The notes below the pieces were generated by a model, which was not told the origin of the DNA, did not search any database, and was given only the letters and a program-made list of their open reading frames with translations. A stretch of DNA of 30,308 nucleotides, taken from positions 1-30,308 of the forward strand of contig JAVBNP010000169.1 in assembly GCA_031551455.1 (NCBI GenBank), in the 5' to 3' direction. A program made the translations under genes and the position numbers. Positions 17,419-25,459 of the stretch are shown one piece after another (the first letter of the stretch is position 1; every line of letters begins with the position of its first letter). The stretch is from JAIRLS01 sp031551455. GTDB taxonomy: Bacteria; Bacteroidota; Bacteroidia; Bacteroidales; UBA4181.

Positions 17419-18852
17419 CTATTTCGTTATCTCTTTCAGTGCTTCTTTCATTCCCTTATCGAAAATGAGTTTTACATCTTTTGTCACGGCTTCGGCAAAA
17501 CCGGAAACGGCCGGCAAGTTTTCTTTCCAGATTTTTTTGTTGTTCACGATTCCGTTTACCCATCCTTCGATGTTGTTCGAGTCAAATGTTTGTTGAATAA
17601 ATTCAACAAACTCGGGCGTATCGGCGGGCGTAAACATTGTTTCCGATTTTCCGGAATACAGTACCAAAAGCGCGGCAAACGAAAACGTCGTGAGCGGAGC
17701 CGGTTGGTTGAGTTTCGTAAAATTGTCCGCAACGGTCGGAAAATCGCGTGTTTCCCATTTCGATAAAGAGTTCAATGCAATATCCTTTAAATAATGTTTG
17801 ATGTACGGATTATAAAAACGTTCCAAAATTTTGGCGGCAAACTTTTTCAGTTCATTCAAGTTTTCGGGAATGACGGGTAACACTTCCTTGTCGATCATGG
17901 TATTGATGAACTTCTCGACTTCGGGTGTATTGAAAGCATCCATTACGGTTTCGCACCCCATTTGCAACGCCACGGGAACCATCGCGGTATGTGCTCCGTT
18001 CAATGTGCGTACTTTTTTGGCGCGGAACGGCTTGATATCTTCCATGAACAGAACGTTCAATCCCGCTTTGTCGAGCGGCAATTTGTCTTTGATGGCGGGA
18101 GCGCCGCCGATCGCCCATACGTGAAAATATTCGCCTTTAACAACCAAATTATCGTTGAACCCGATTTCTTCTTTGATCTCGTTAATGGTTTCTTTCGGAA
18201 ACCCGGGGACAATTCGGTCGACCAACGTGTCGTAAAACCGACAGGATGTTTGTATCCAGTTGGTGAAATCGACGCCCAGTTGATTATATTCGGCATGTTT
18301 CAAGACATATTCGCGCAAAACGGAACCGTTGTTTTCGATCAATTCGCAGCAAATCACCGATAATCCTTTGTCGAGATCGCCGTTGAATTTTTGAAAACGT
18401 TGGAACAGCAGGGACGTCATTTTGGCCGGGTACGATTTTGGCGGACGAGCATTCAAGTCATCGCCTTCTTCGTAACGGATGCCCGCTTCGGTAGTATTGG
18501 AGATCACCATTTCCAACTCGGGGCTCAAGATTATTTTTTCGTAAGCATCGTATTCTTCGTAAGGATTCAACGCTTGCATAATGCTTTTTACCAACGTGAT
18601 TTCTTTTACGGGTTGTTTGTCTTTGATCCCTTCGAGGTACACATGGTACATGCAGTCTTGTTTTTTCAGCATTTCGGCCAATCCTTGCGCAATCGGTTGA
18701 ACGGCAGCAATACCGTGATTCATCACTCCGGCCTCGTTTGCCTTGTGTATCATCCAGTCGACGAATGCGCGGAGAAAATTACCTTCTCCGAATTGCAATA
18801 TTTTTACCGGAAGTTCCGGTTTATTGACGGTTTGTTTATTTAACTCTTTCAT
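17419..18852 (-). CDS. uxaB: Tagaturonate reductase (altronate oxidoreductase)
   Basis: 477 residues of the polyol/mannitol dehydrogenase superfamily. The N-terminal nucleotide-binding region has QFGEGNFLRAF (20-30). The C-terminal domain has the catalytic Lys-Asn-His pattern in KKVRTLNGAHTA (Lys280, Asn285, His288) and a helical tail. It reduces D-tagaturonate to D-altronate with NADH in the cytoplasm. Fructuronate reductase (UxuB) and mannitol dehydrogenase are relatives, but the sequence resembles UxaB and the flanking uxaA, kdgK and uxaC fit the galacturonate branch. It is preceded by a 219-nt spacer that carries two different palindromic repeats, and no promoter is evident there. Confidence 0.93.
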   Translation of the reverse strand: MKELNKQTVNKPELPVKILQFGEGNFLRAFVDWMIHKANEAGVMNHGIAAVQPIAQGLAEMLKKQDCMYHVYLEGIKDKQPVKEITLVKSIMQALNPYEEYDAYEKIILSPELEMVISNTTEAGIRYEEGDDLNARPPKSYPAKMTSLLFQRFQKFNGDLDKGLSVICCELIENNGSVLREYVLKHAEYNQLGVDFTNWIQTSCRFYDTLVDRIVPGFPKETINEIKEEIGFNDNLVVKGEYFHVWAIGGAPAIKDKLPLDKAGLNVLFMEDIKPFRAKKVRTLNGAHTAMVPVALQMGCETVMDAFNTPEVEKFINTMIDKEVLPVIPENLNELKKFAAKILERFYNPYIKHYLKDIALNSLSKWETRDFPTVADNFTKLNQPAPLTTFSFAALLVLYSGKSETMFTPADTPEFVEFIQQTFDSNNIEGWVNGIVNNKKIWKENLPAVSGFAEAVTKDVKLIFDKGMKEALKEITK

Positions 18853-18920
18853 TTTAAGTGTATTTTTAGAGTTTAATTTAATATGATTATTGGTTTTGAT
18901 GTCTATAATAATTCTAGACT

Positions 18921-18992
18921 CGTCATTGCGAGCGATAGCGAAGCAATCTCCTAATAATTAAACAGATTGCTTCGCTGTCACTCGCAATGACG
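18921..18992. repeat. 72-bp palindromic intergenic repeat, copy 2
   Basis: The left arm runs CGTCATTGCGAG ... AGCGAAGCAATC and the right arm GATTGCTTCGCT ... CTCGCAATGACG, around an AT-rich 16-nt centre. It is the same length and design as 5755-5826 and has better-paired arms. It lies between kdgK and uxaB, inside the presumed operon. Confidence 0.88.
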
Positions 18993-19026
18993 TTCATTTT
19001 TAATTTTTGGAGTCATTTGCCGCAAC

Positions 19027-19058
19027 GACTTGCCGGGGTCGATAGACCCGGCAAGGTC
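19027..19058. repeat. Intergenic hairpin of the GACC...GGTC family
   Basis: GACTTGCCGGGGTC and GACCCGGCAAGGTC are joined by GATA. It sits 13 nt after the kdgK stop codon, between kdgK and the 72-bp palindrome. The core is GC-richer than in its relatives, but the GACC/GGTC ends are kept. Confidence 0.75.
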
Positions 19059-19071
19059 GGAATTTCCATTT

Positions 19072-20118
19072 TTATCTCAAAACCCGTCCCGATCCGTCGC
19101 CTTTCATCAACGTTTCGACTTCGGCCGCCGATACCAGATTGAAATCTCCGTATATCGTATGTTTCAGACAGGACGCCGCCACGGCGAAATCCAATGCCTT
19201 TTGATCGTCGCCCGGATAAGAAATCAATCCGTATATCAATCCGCCCATAAACGAATCGCCGCCGCCCACGCGATCGACGATATGCGTAATATCGTAACGT
19301 TTAGATTGATACAACTTTCCGTCGGCATACAAACATCCGCCCCAAGTGTTGTGGTTGGCATTAATGGAACCGCGAAGCGTGATGATGACCTTTTTCGCGC
19401 GCGGGAATCGTTTCATCATTTGGCGACACACCGATTCGAATTCACCGGCATTTACTTCGCCGCCGGTATGCGCCGCGTTGAATCCTTCGGGCTTAATACC
19501 GAATACTTTTTCGGCATCCTCCTCGTTACCCAGAATGATATCGCAACCTTCCGTCAAAGCGGGCATGACTTTGTCGGCCGTTTTTCCGTATTTCCACAAA
19601 TTTTTCCGGTAATTTAAATCGGTGGAAACAGTGATTCCCATTTCATTGGCGATTCGGATTGCTTCCAAACAAGCGTCGGCGGCGCCTTGCGATAGGGCGG
19701 GAGTGATGCCCGTCCAATGGAACCATTGCGCATCCTTAAAAACTTCGCGCCAATTGATCATCCCCGGTTTGATGTCCGCAACGGCGGAACCCGCACGGTC
19801 ATACACCACTTTGGATGCGCGAGCCACGGCTCCCGTTTCCAAAAAGTAAATCCCCACGCGATCGCCTCCGCGGGCGATGTTGCCGGTGCCCACGTTGTAT
19901 TTGCGCAATTCGGAAATGCACCATTCCGCGATGTCGTTTTTCGGCAAACGGGTAACAAAATCGGTCGGTATTCCGTAGTTGGACAAGGATACGGCCACAT
20001 TGGCTTCTCCGCCGCCGAACGTGGCGTTCAAATTGGTCGATTGGATGAATCGTTGATAACCCGGAGTTGACAGGCGAAGCATGATCTCGCCGAAGGTTAC
20101 TGTTTTTTTTGTTTGCAT
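19072..20118 (-). CDS. kdgK: 2-keto-3-deoxygluconate kinase (PfkB family)
   Basis: 348 residues from the ATG at 20118. An in-frame start 69 nt upstream is rejected because it would translate the hairpin at 20169-20203 and the family begins at TKKTVTFGEIMLRLS. It has the ribokinase-like substrate motif GGGEANVAVSLSNYG (35-49), DLNYRKNLW, and the C-terminal signature DRVGGGDSFMGGLIYG with catalytic Asp288 after the anion-hole glycines. It phosphorylates KDG made by UxaA to KDPG in the cytoplasm. Other sugar kinases of this family cannot be excluded from motifs alone, but the pathway neighbours leave little doubt. The KDPG aldolase partner is not in this window. Confidence 0.92.
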   Translation of the reverse strand: MQTKKTVTFGEIMLRLSTPGYQRFIQSTNLNATFGGGEANVAVSLSNYGIPTDFVTRLPKNDIAEWCISELRKYNVGTGNIARGGDRVGIYFLETGAVARASKVVYDRAGSAVADIKPGMINWREVFKDAQWFHWTGITPALSQGAADACLEAIRIANEMGITVSTDLNYRKNLWKYGKTADKVMPALTEGCDIILGNEEDAEKVFGIKPEGFNAAHTGGEVNAGEFESVCRQMMKRFPRAKKVIITLRGSINANHNTWGGCLYADGKLYQSKRYDITHIVDRVGGGDSFMGGLIYGLISYPGDDQKALDFAVAASCLKHTIYGDFNLVSAAEVETLMKGDGSGRVLR

Positions 20119-20168
20119 GTCGATTAAATTTTTTGTGATGAACAGTCTTTTATATATTTGTTTTACAG

Positions 20169-20203
20169 AAAACCTAACAGGTTTCAAAAACCTGTTAGGT
20201 TTT
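20169..20203. repeat. Perfect 15-bp-arm hairpin between uxaC and kdgK
   Basis: AAAACCTAACAGGTT and AACCTGTTAGGTTTT are separated by TCAAA, with perfect pairing over 15 bp. It is a variant of the GACC/GGTC family with A/T ends. It starts 24 nt after the uxaC stop. The minus-strand sequence after it lacks a T run, so it is more likely an RNA-processing or stability element than a terminator. Confidence 0.8.
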
Positions 20204-20226
20204 GCCGATTTTAATGTGATAGATCC

Positions 20227-21639
20227 TTAGAAATTAAAGCCCAAGAAACGATTGGCATTGTTGAAAGAAACATCTTCCGTTAATTTTCCCAGAAACGGCA
20301 ATTCGGAAGCGGGTAACAAGCCTTGCTCCACGTCGTTGCCGATCAAATTACAAAGAATGCGTCGGAAATATTCGTGACGCGGATACGACAAGAAGCTGCG
20401 CGAGTCGGTCAGCATACCGACAAAGCGACTCAACAAACCGAGCGCCGAGAGCGAGTTCATTTGTGCTTCCATTCCCGCCTTTTGATCCAAAAACCACCAA
20501 CCCGAGCCGAATTGAATTTTTCCCGCAACCGAGCCGTCTTGAAAATTGCCGATCATGGTGGCAATCATATCGTTGTCGCGTGGGTTGAGATTGTATAAAA
20601 TGGTTTTCGCCAGCATGTTGTCGGTATCCAAACGGTTCAGAAATTTCGACATAGCTTTGGCCGTATTGAAATCTCCGATGGAATCGAAACCCGTGTCCGG
20701 TCCCAATTTTCGGAACAGACGGGTATTGTTGTTGCGGATAGCTCCGTAATGGAATTGTTGCGTCCATCCCTTTTCGCAATCCATTTTGGCGCCTTCGTAC
20801 ATCCCGGCCGATTTGAATTTTCGAATTTCTTCAAGCGTCAATTCTTTTCCTCCGTAAACCTTGTCGAATATACTTTCTATTTCCCGATCGGTGTAATCTT
20901 CCGCATAAAACTCCTCGATGCCGTGGTCGGAAAGTTTGCAGCCGACGGAAGCAAAGAAATCGTGACGTACGCGAAGCGCTTGCAACAAATCGGCAAACTT
21001 GACGACGGAGACTCCCGAAACAGCCGACAATTTTTCGACATAAGCGCGAAAATCGGCGGGAATTTCCACGGCCATCGCCTTATCGGGACGCCAAGTGGGG
21101 AGCACTTTTACGGCAAATCCTTCTTTTTTCAACGCAATGTGGTATTCCAACGAATCAACGGGATCATCGGTCGTGCAAACCGCTTTTACGTTGTACCGAT
21201 TCATCAATCCGCGAGCCGAAAAATCGGGTGTGCGGAGCTTGGCCGTACATTCATCATAAATCTCTTTAGCCGTTTCGGGTTTCAACAGCTTGGTAACGCC
21301 GAAAGCCGTTTTCAGTTCCAAATGCGTCCAGTGATACAACGGATTGCGCATGGTGTACGGAACGGTTTCCGCCCATTTTTCGAATTTCTCCCAATCGGAA
21401 GTATCTTTTCCCGTGCAGAAACGCTCTTCCACTCCGTTGGTACGCATAGCCCGCCATTTATAATGATCGCCTTCGAGCCATATTTGCCCCAAATTGTCGA
21501 ACCGACGATCTTCCGCAATTTGCTTCGGATCCAAATGACAATGGTAATCGATAATCGGTTGTTTTTTTGCATGCTCATGATAAAGCATTTGCGCCGTCTC
21601 CGTTTGCAAAACGAAGTTCTCGTCCATAAATGATTTCAT
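20227..21639 (-). CDS. uxaC: Uronate (glucuronate/galacturonate) isomerase
   Basis: 470 residues, full length for the family. The amidohydrolase-type metal motif is IIDYHCHLDP with His33 and His35. Other conserved stretches are CTTDDPVDSLEYH near 180, GIEEFYAEDY, the C-terminal DSRSFLSYPRHEYFRRILCN and the N-terminal MDENFVLQTETAQMLYHEHAK. It converts D-galacturonate to D-tagaturonate (and glucuronate to fructuronate) in the cytoplasm, the entry step for monomers released by the GH28/GH105 enzymes. It starts 18 nt after the stop of the interrupted DUF4861-like frame, so the two are in one transcript. A second ATG at codon 5 could also serve as start. Confidence 0.96.
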   Translation of the reverse strand: MKSFMDENFVLQTETAQMLYHEHAKKQPIIDYHCHLDPKQIAEDRRFDNLGQIWLEGDHYKWRAMRTNGVEERFCTGKDTSDWEKFEKWAETVPYTMRNPLYHWTHLELKTAFGVTKLLKPETAKEIYDECTAKLRTPDFSARGLMNRYNVKAVCTTDDPVDSLEYHIALKKEGFAVKVLPTWRPDKAMAVEIPADFRAYVEKLSAVSGVSVVKFADLLQALRVRHDFFASVGCKLSDHGIEEFYAEDYTDREIESIFDKVYGGKELTLEEIRKFKSAGMYEGAKMDCEKGWTQQFHYGAIRNNNTRLFRKLGPDTGFDSIGDFNTAKAMSKFLNRLDTDNMLAKTILYNLNPRDNDMIATMIGNFQDGSVAGKIQFGSGWWFLDQKAGMEAQMNSLSALGLLSRFVGMLTDSRSFLSYPRHEYFRRILCNLIGNDVEQGLLPASELPFLGKLTEDVSFNNANRFLGFNF

Positions 21640-21657
21640 ATTATTGATATTTTACGG

Positions 21658-22869
21658 TTATTTATTTTTAATGATTGTCACGGGTTGATTCAAACGCGTC
21701 AGTACCTCATCGATGCATTTCATAAAATCGGCTTCGGTTGCCACGGGCTCCGTATCCGATTCCCAAGTTGGCATGAAATAATAATCGACATAACCGTCCG
21801 TCGGTTCCAAAACCGCGACATGATTCAATTCGTCTTCGGTTATTTCTTTCAGTTGCTTTCATATGAAGAAGACGGCAAGCCCCAAATAATCGCCGTTAAG
21901 ACTTTGTTTTCCGAACGAAGCAATATACGACCATTCTTTGGATTTGTCGTTATCGACGATAAGCGCGGCATTTTTATCTTTAATGAAACCCGTCGCCAAA
22001 TTCTTGATTTTTTTGTCGACCCGTAATTCCATATGCGAGGCCCTGCTGCCGGCATCAATGGAGACCAATGAGCGCAGATTGCATTTCGTCCCGTCGGCAT
22101 CCCATCCGTAGTATTCGGTCATTACCTGCGAACGCACTTTTCCGTCGACGGGGATGCGGCAAATAACACTGTCGGTCTTTTCCACGCGAACGGCTTTCTC
22201 GCCGTTCCAAACAGCAATGCTTCCCAATCCCAATGCTTTCCCCACCCTCATGTTGTCCATACCCCATTCGGCAGGATGATGGTACGATTCGTATCCGTCC
22301 ACGCCCACGAAAGGCAACACGATTCCGGAGGTTTTCTTTGCAAAAACATCAATAGCGTTGCGCGGGTCCAAATAAAAGCGAAAAGCAACCTTGTCGTTTT
22401 CCCATCCGGGGCCTTCGTACTTGATAAAATACGCGTGATCGCAAAAATTATCGGGAACCCTCAAGTAATTGGTTTTTATCCAAGCGTACTCGCCTTTGTA
22501 TTCGCGTCCCTCAAATCGTCCGCCCGTTTTATGAACCAGTTCGGCATACGTCCGTTTCGGATATTGTGTTGCATTTCCCGCGGTAATGGTTATTTTTTTC
22601 GTTTCCCCGGCTTTAAACCCGGCGATCGGAAAAACGGCTTTGACTTCGCCGTTTAAATTTGCGGAAATTTCGACGGGAACAAATTGACGATCCGTTTCGG
22701 CAACGTAATTACCCAAAGGAAGATTTTGCAATAAAGAAAGGGGAATTTCAACAATGCAGTCCGTAATAATTTCTTTGTTCGTTTTGTTTTGCAACGTCAG
22801 CGAACAAGTTTGCCCCCGAACACACCATACACATACCGACAGCGCTAAAACAATCAAGACATTCTTCAT
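21658..22869 (-). pseudogene. DUF4861-like secreted protein interrupted by one in-frame TGA
   Basis: From the ATG at 22869 the frame encodes 336 residues and then meets TGA (21861-21859). The same frame reads on for 66 more codons (KQLKEITEDELNHVAVL ... NQPVTIIKNK) to TAA at 21658-21660, giving 403 codons in all. The C-terminal extension looks like genuine protein, so the family's normal end seems to lie after the TGA. The start is set by a signal peptide (MKNVLIVLALSVCVWCVRGQ); a longer upstream frame to 22965 is unlikely because it would cross the -7 box at 22936-22943. Recognisable stretches are YLRVPDNFCDHAYFIKYEGPGWENDKVAFRFYLD and MTEYYGWDADGTK, as in DUF4861 proteins of Bacteroidota glycan loci, whose role I do not know. 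It is the first gene of the uronate cluster. A recent nonsense mutation, a sequencing error or readthrough are all possible; no selenocysteine signal was recognised. Confidence 0.75.
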
Positions 22870-22935
22870 GTTCTTTGACGGATTTATGCTTGGAATTGAA
22901 GAAAAAATGAGCCTGTTTTGGGGAAACAAGGAATG

Positions 22936-22943
22936 CAAATATA
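22936..22943 (-). promoter_or_regulatory. -7 box for the DUF4861-uxaC-kdgK-uxaB-uxaA cluster
   Basis: On the minus strand TATATTTG matches TAnnTTTG exactly, about 67 nt upstream of the ATG at 22869. No TTG is found at the usual -33 distance, so the promoter may need an activator. Confidence 0.5.
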
Positions 22944-23041
22944 ATGCATTTTTTATTCCGATCACACTAATGCAAAAATATCCGTTTTTATTTTGTCGGT
23001 AATGATTTGATGATTCGAATCCGCGGATCTTTGTATGAAAC

Positions 23042-23074
23042 GACCCGACAGGGTCTGCAAGACCTGTCGGGGTC
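23042..23074. repeat. Intergenic hairpin of the GACC...GGTC family in the divergent promoter region
   Basis: GACCCGACAGGGTC and GACCTGTCGGGGTC are separated by TGCAA. It is a close relative of the hairpins between uxaB and uxaA. Here it lies between divergent promoters rather than inside an operon. Confidence 0.75.
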
Positions 23075-23127
23075 TTACAAACTCGAACAGAAGATCGCTT
23101 CCGAACGGTTGCGGATTTGACGCGCGG

Positions 23128-23160
23128 TTGTGTTTGTTTTTGGAAATAACCTTATATTTG
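23128..23160 (+). promoter_or_regulatory. Promoter of the tandem lipoprotein genes
   Basis: TATATTTG (23153-23160) fits TAnnTTTG. TTG at 23128-23130 is 22 nt upstream, slightly long for a -33 box; TTTG at 23133-23136 is the alternative at 16 nt. It leaves an untranslated leader of roughly 55 nt. Confidence 0.55.
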
Positions 23161-23221
23161 CAACTTAACAATGAAAAAGTATCAACAAAACCTCATGTGA
23201 TTTTACATTAATATAGTGTGT

Positions 23222-25447
23222 ATGAAAAAATTATTGTCATTTTCGATTATCCTTTGTCTTTTCGTGTGTTATTCCTGTTCCGACGGAGGGTATAAAATAA
23301 AAACGTCGGGACTGACCGTTTCTCTTTCCGCGGACGGCGAAATTAAATCACTTACCGTCAACGGGAAAAAGTTCGAAAAACCCGTGTTTGCTTTTACGAC
23401 CATCGACGGATGTCGGCAGGAAGGACCGACCGGCGTTAAGAAAACGGATGACGGAACGATTGTCTTTGAAAGAACCATAGTTCACGACTCGTTGCAAAAA
23501 TCCTGCTTGCTGATCGATAAATTTATTCCCGTGCCAACCGGTGTTCGTTGGGAATTAATCGTGAAGGGGAACGACGAACCGTGGGGATCGATCATCCAAA
23601 CGCGAATTCAATATCCCGCCGGTAAAAGTACCTTGTTTTGGACAGCTTGGGGAGCGCCGCAATATAATCCCGCGACGATCGATCCGACATTGTCGAAAAC
23701 GTTAAAAGCATACCCCGGAGGTGCACGGCAAACTTTTTATAACGAAAAAACCAATAACTGGGTCGACCCGCTGGTTTCCGTTCCGTTCTCGGATGTCGAT
23801 TACGATTACGGCGCGCCGCATTTTACGTATAAAAGAAACAGACTCAGTTTCGTTCCCGCCGACGGAAATACGTTTTGTATTCCCATAGCGACGATTATCG
23901 AGCCGGAAAACGGCGTCGGATTAACGTTTGCGTTATCGCCCGAAGATGAAATCATCGATATGGTGATGAAAACTACCTCAAACGGCGAAATCGTTTTCAA
24001 CCGACTGTTTAATCGGATTTCGCCCGATCATGATTGTCTGTTTTCCATGGATATTACGGCACATGCCGACGATTGGCGTCCCGCGCTCGCGTGGATGAGC
24101 GATCGTTATCCCGGATATTTCAATCCCGTAAATCCGCAATCCCGGATTTTGGGCGGAACCGGAGCCTATTCCAATCACTTTGCCGAATTCGACGCGGACA
24201 AAATGAAGAAAATGAGTTTTACGGTCAATTGGCAAGCCAGTTTCGACTTTCCGTACATGGGCATGTTTTTGCCGCCCGTAGGCTTGAACGAACAATGGGT
24301 CCGTTTCAACGGCGACAAAATCACGATAAAAGCGATGAACGAATACGCCGCCGACATGAAGAAACAAGGTTTTTACGTATTCAATTATTTTAATGTCACC
24401 GAATTCGGTACCAAAGTAAAATATCCCGCACCGCCGCGCACGATAAAAGACGACAAAGATCTTTGGAAAAACTGTAACGATTATCTTTACGTTAAGTTGC
24501 CCGACGCCATTTTGCCCCGTCCCGACGCTTGCGTTACCAAACCCGAATATAAAGGAGCGTTTCCCGCCGAACCTTGGTTCAGTTGGGAAGGCGCCATCGC
24601 CATGGATTGCGGCGATCCCGCATATCGCGATTTCTTGCTCGATCAAGCGCAAAGACATATCAACGAGATTCCCGATGCTTACGGAATCTGCATCGACCGT
24701 TTGGATTGGCTGCGCATGTTCAACGAACGTGCGGACGACGGTATTACTTGGTTTGAAGGAAAACCCGTACGTTCGGTAATCACTTCATGGAAACGACTGA
24801 TGGAAGATTTGGGACCGATATTCCATAAACCCGGAAAGTATATTTTGGTGAACAATCACGTAAAACGAATTGATTTTCTCAAACATGTCGACGGTATTTT
24901 CGACGAATTCACCTATGCGGGCGTTCCTTTGAACACCACTGCTTTTCTTTGCGTCAATAAACCCGCTTTGGGCTGGACCGATTTGGCCGTTACCGTAAAA
25001 AACGAAGGCGGTGATGCGTTCTTCCAAAAGTATTTATACATGGGCGTATTCCCGATGTGTCCGTTTCCCGGGAACGACCATTCCATACAACCCGATCCCG
25101 AAGTCGATCAAATCTATTTGGAGTACGGTCCGTTGATGCATTTGATGCAAAATCGGACATGGGTGTTGGAGTCGCATGCGGTATCCGTGGAAAACAATCT
25201 TGCCAAAGCCAATATCTTTAAAATTCCCGAAGGATATTCCGTTCCCGTGGTATACGGAGAAGGAGCCCAAGTGCGAGTGAAAGTCGGAAACCTTAACGGA
25301 TTAAACGACAAAACGACATGTTCGGCATATTATCCCGGAAAAGAAACACCCTCGGAATTGAAGCTCGTTAAAGACGGAAATGCTTGGTACGCGGACGTTC
25401 CTTTGGAAAGAGGATGTGCAATGATAAAATTGACAGTTGACAATTGA
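23222..25447 (+). CDS. Uncharacterised ~740-residue secreted lipoprotein, glycoside-hydrolase-like layout, copy 1
   Basis: 741 residues from the ATG at 23222; a GTG two codons earlier is less likely. The signal ends near CLFVCYSC, probably lipidated at Cys19 or Cys16. Residues ~24-290 are rich in beta strands (LTVSLSADGEIKSLTVNG, GVRWELIVKG, SIIQTRIQYPAG) and look like the beta-sandwich that precedes the barrel in several glycoside hydrolase families. Residues ~330-640 alternate strands and helices like a TIM barrel: GFYVFNYFNVTEFG (383-396), YGICIDRLDWLR (487-498), YILVNNHVKRID, VDGIFDEFTYAG (556-567), FPMCPFPGNDHS. Asp492/Asp495 and Asp561/Glu562 sit at strand ends where catalytic acids would be. 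A small beta domain ends the protein. I cannot assign a named family. The divergent position next to the uronate genes suggests action on a pectin-derived glycan. A paralogue follows directly. Confidence 0.8.
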   Translation: MKKLLSFSIILCLFVCYSCSDGGYKIKTSGLTVSLSADGEIKSLTVNGKKFEKPVFAFTTIDGCRQEGPTGVKKTDDGTIVFERTIVHDSLQKSCLLIDKFIPVPTGVRWELIVKGNDEPWGSIIQTRIQYPAGKSTLFWTAWGAPQYNPATIDPTLSKTLKAYPGGARQTFYNEKTNNWVDPLVSVPFSDVDYDYGAPHFTYKRNRLSFVPADGNTFCIPIATIIEPENGVGLTFALSPEDEIIDMVMKTTSNGEIVFNRLFNRISPDHDCLFSMDITAHADDWRPALAWMSDRYPGYFNPVNPQSRILGGTGAYSNHFAEFDADKMKKMSFTVNWQASFDFPYMGMFLPPVGLNEQWVRFNGDKITIKAMNEYAADMKKQGFYVFNYFNVTEFGTKVKYPAPPRTIKDDKDLWKNCNDYLYVKLPDAILPRPDACVTKPEYKGAFPAEPWFSWEGAIAMDCGDPAYRDFLLDQAQRHINEIPDAYGICIDRLDWLRMFNERADDGITWFEGKPVRSVITSWKRLMEDLGPIFHKPGKYILVNNHVKRIDFLKHVDGIFDEFTYAGVPLNTTAFLCVNKPALGWTDLAVTVKNEGGDAFFQKYLYMGVFPMCPFPGNDHSIQPDPEVDQIYLEYGPLMHLMQNRTWVLESHAVSVENNLAKANIFKIPEGYSVPVVYGEGAQVRVKVGNLNGLNDKTTCSAYYPGKETPSELKLVKDGNAWYADVPLERGCAMIKLTVDN

Positions 25448-25459
25448 TAATGGACAATT
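25427..25459. repeat. TTGACAATTG-type short repeat across the junction of the two tandem genes
   Basis: The stretch holds TTGACAGTTGACAATTGATAATGGACAATT-like units, i.e. repeated TTGACAATT and variants. It encodes the last residues and stop of copy 1 and the first possible start of copy 2. A related piece (ATTGTCAATTGACAACT) ends copy 2 at 27670-27687. Confidence 0.6.

Larger units (their letters stand above)
22870..23221. other. Divergent intergenic region between the uronate cluster and the tandem lipoprotein genes
   Basis: About 350 nt without a gene. It carries a minus-facing -7 box at 22936-22943, a hairpin at 23042-23074 and a plus-facing promoter near 23128-23160. This makes it the control region for both the uronate genes and the lipoprotein pair. 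I see no clear operator palindrome apart from the hairpin. Confidence 0.7.

Noticed and set aside
20148..20160. Plus-strand TATATTTG-like box in the uxaC/kdgK spacer.
   Set aside because: No plus-strand gene follows; AT-rich spacer sequence produces such matches easily.
20119..20187. Upstream extension of KdgK by 23 residues.
   Set aside because: It would start inside the hairpin at 20169-20203, and the PfkB fold begins just after the ATG at 20118.
20749..21633. Plus-strand frame of 294 codons opposite uxaC.
   Set aside because: Antisense shadow of a well-identified gene, with no family resemblance and no promoter.
21859..21861. The TGA in the DUF4861-like gene as a selenocysteine codon.
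   Set aside because: No SECIS-like hairpin was recognised right after it, and the family is not known to me as selenoproteins.
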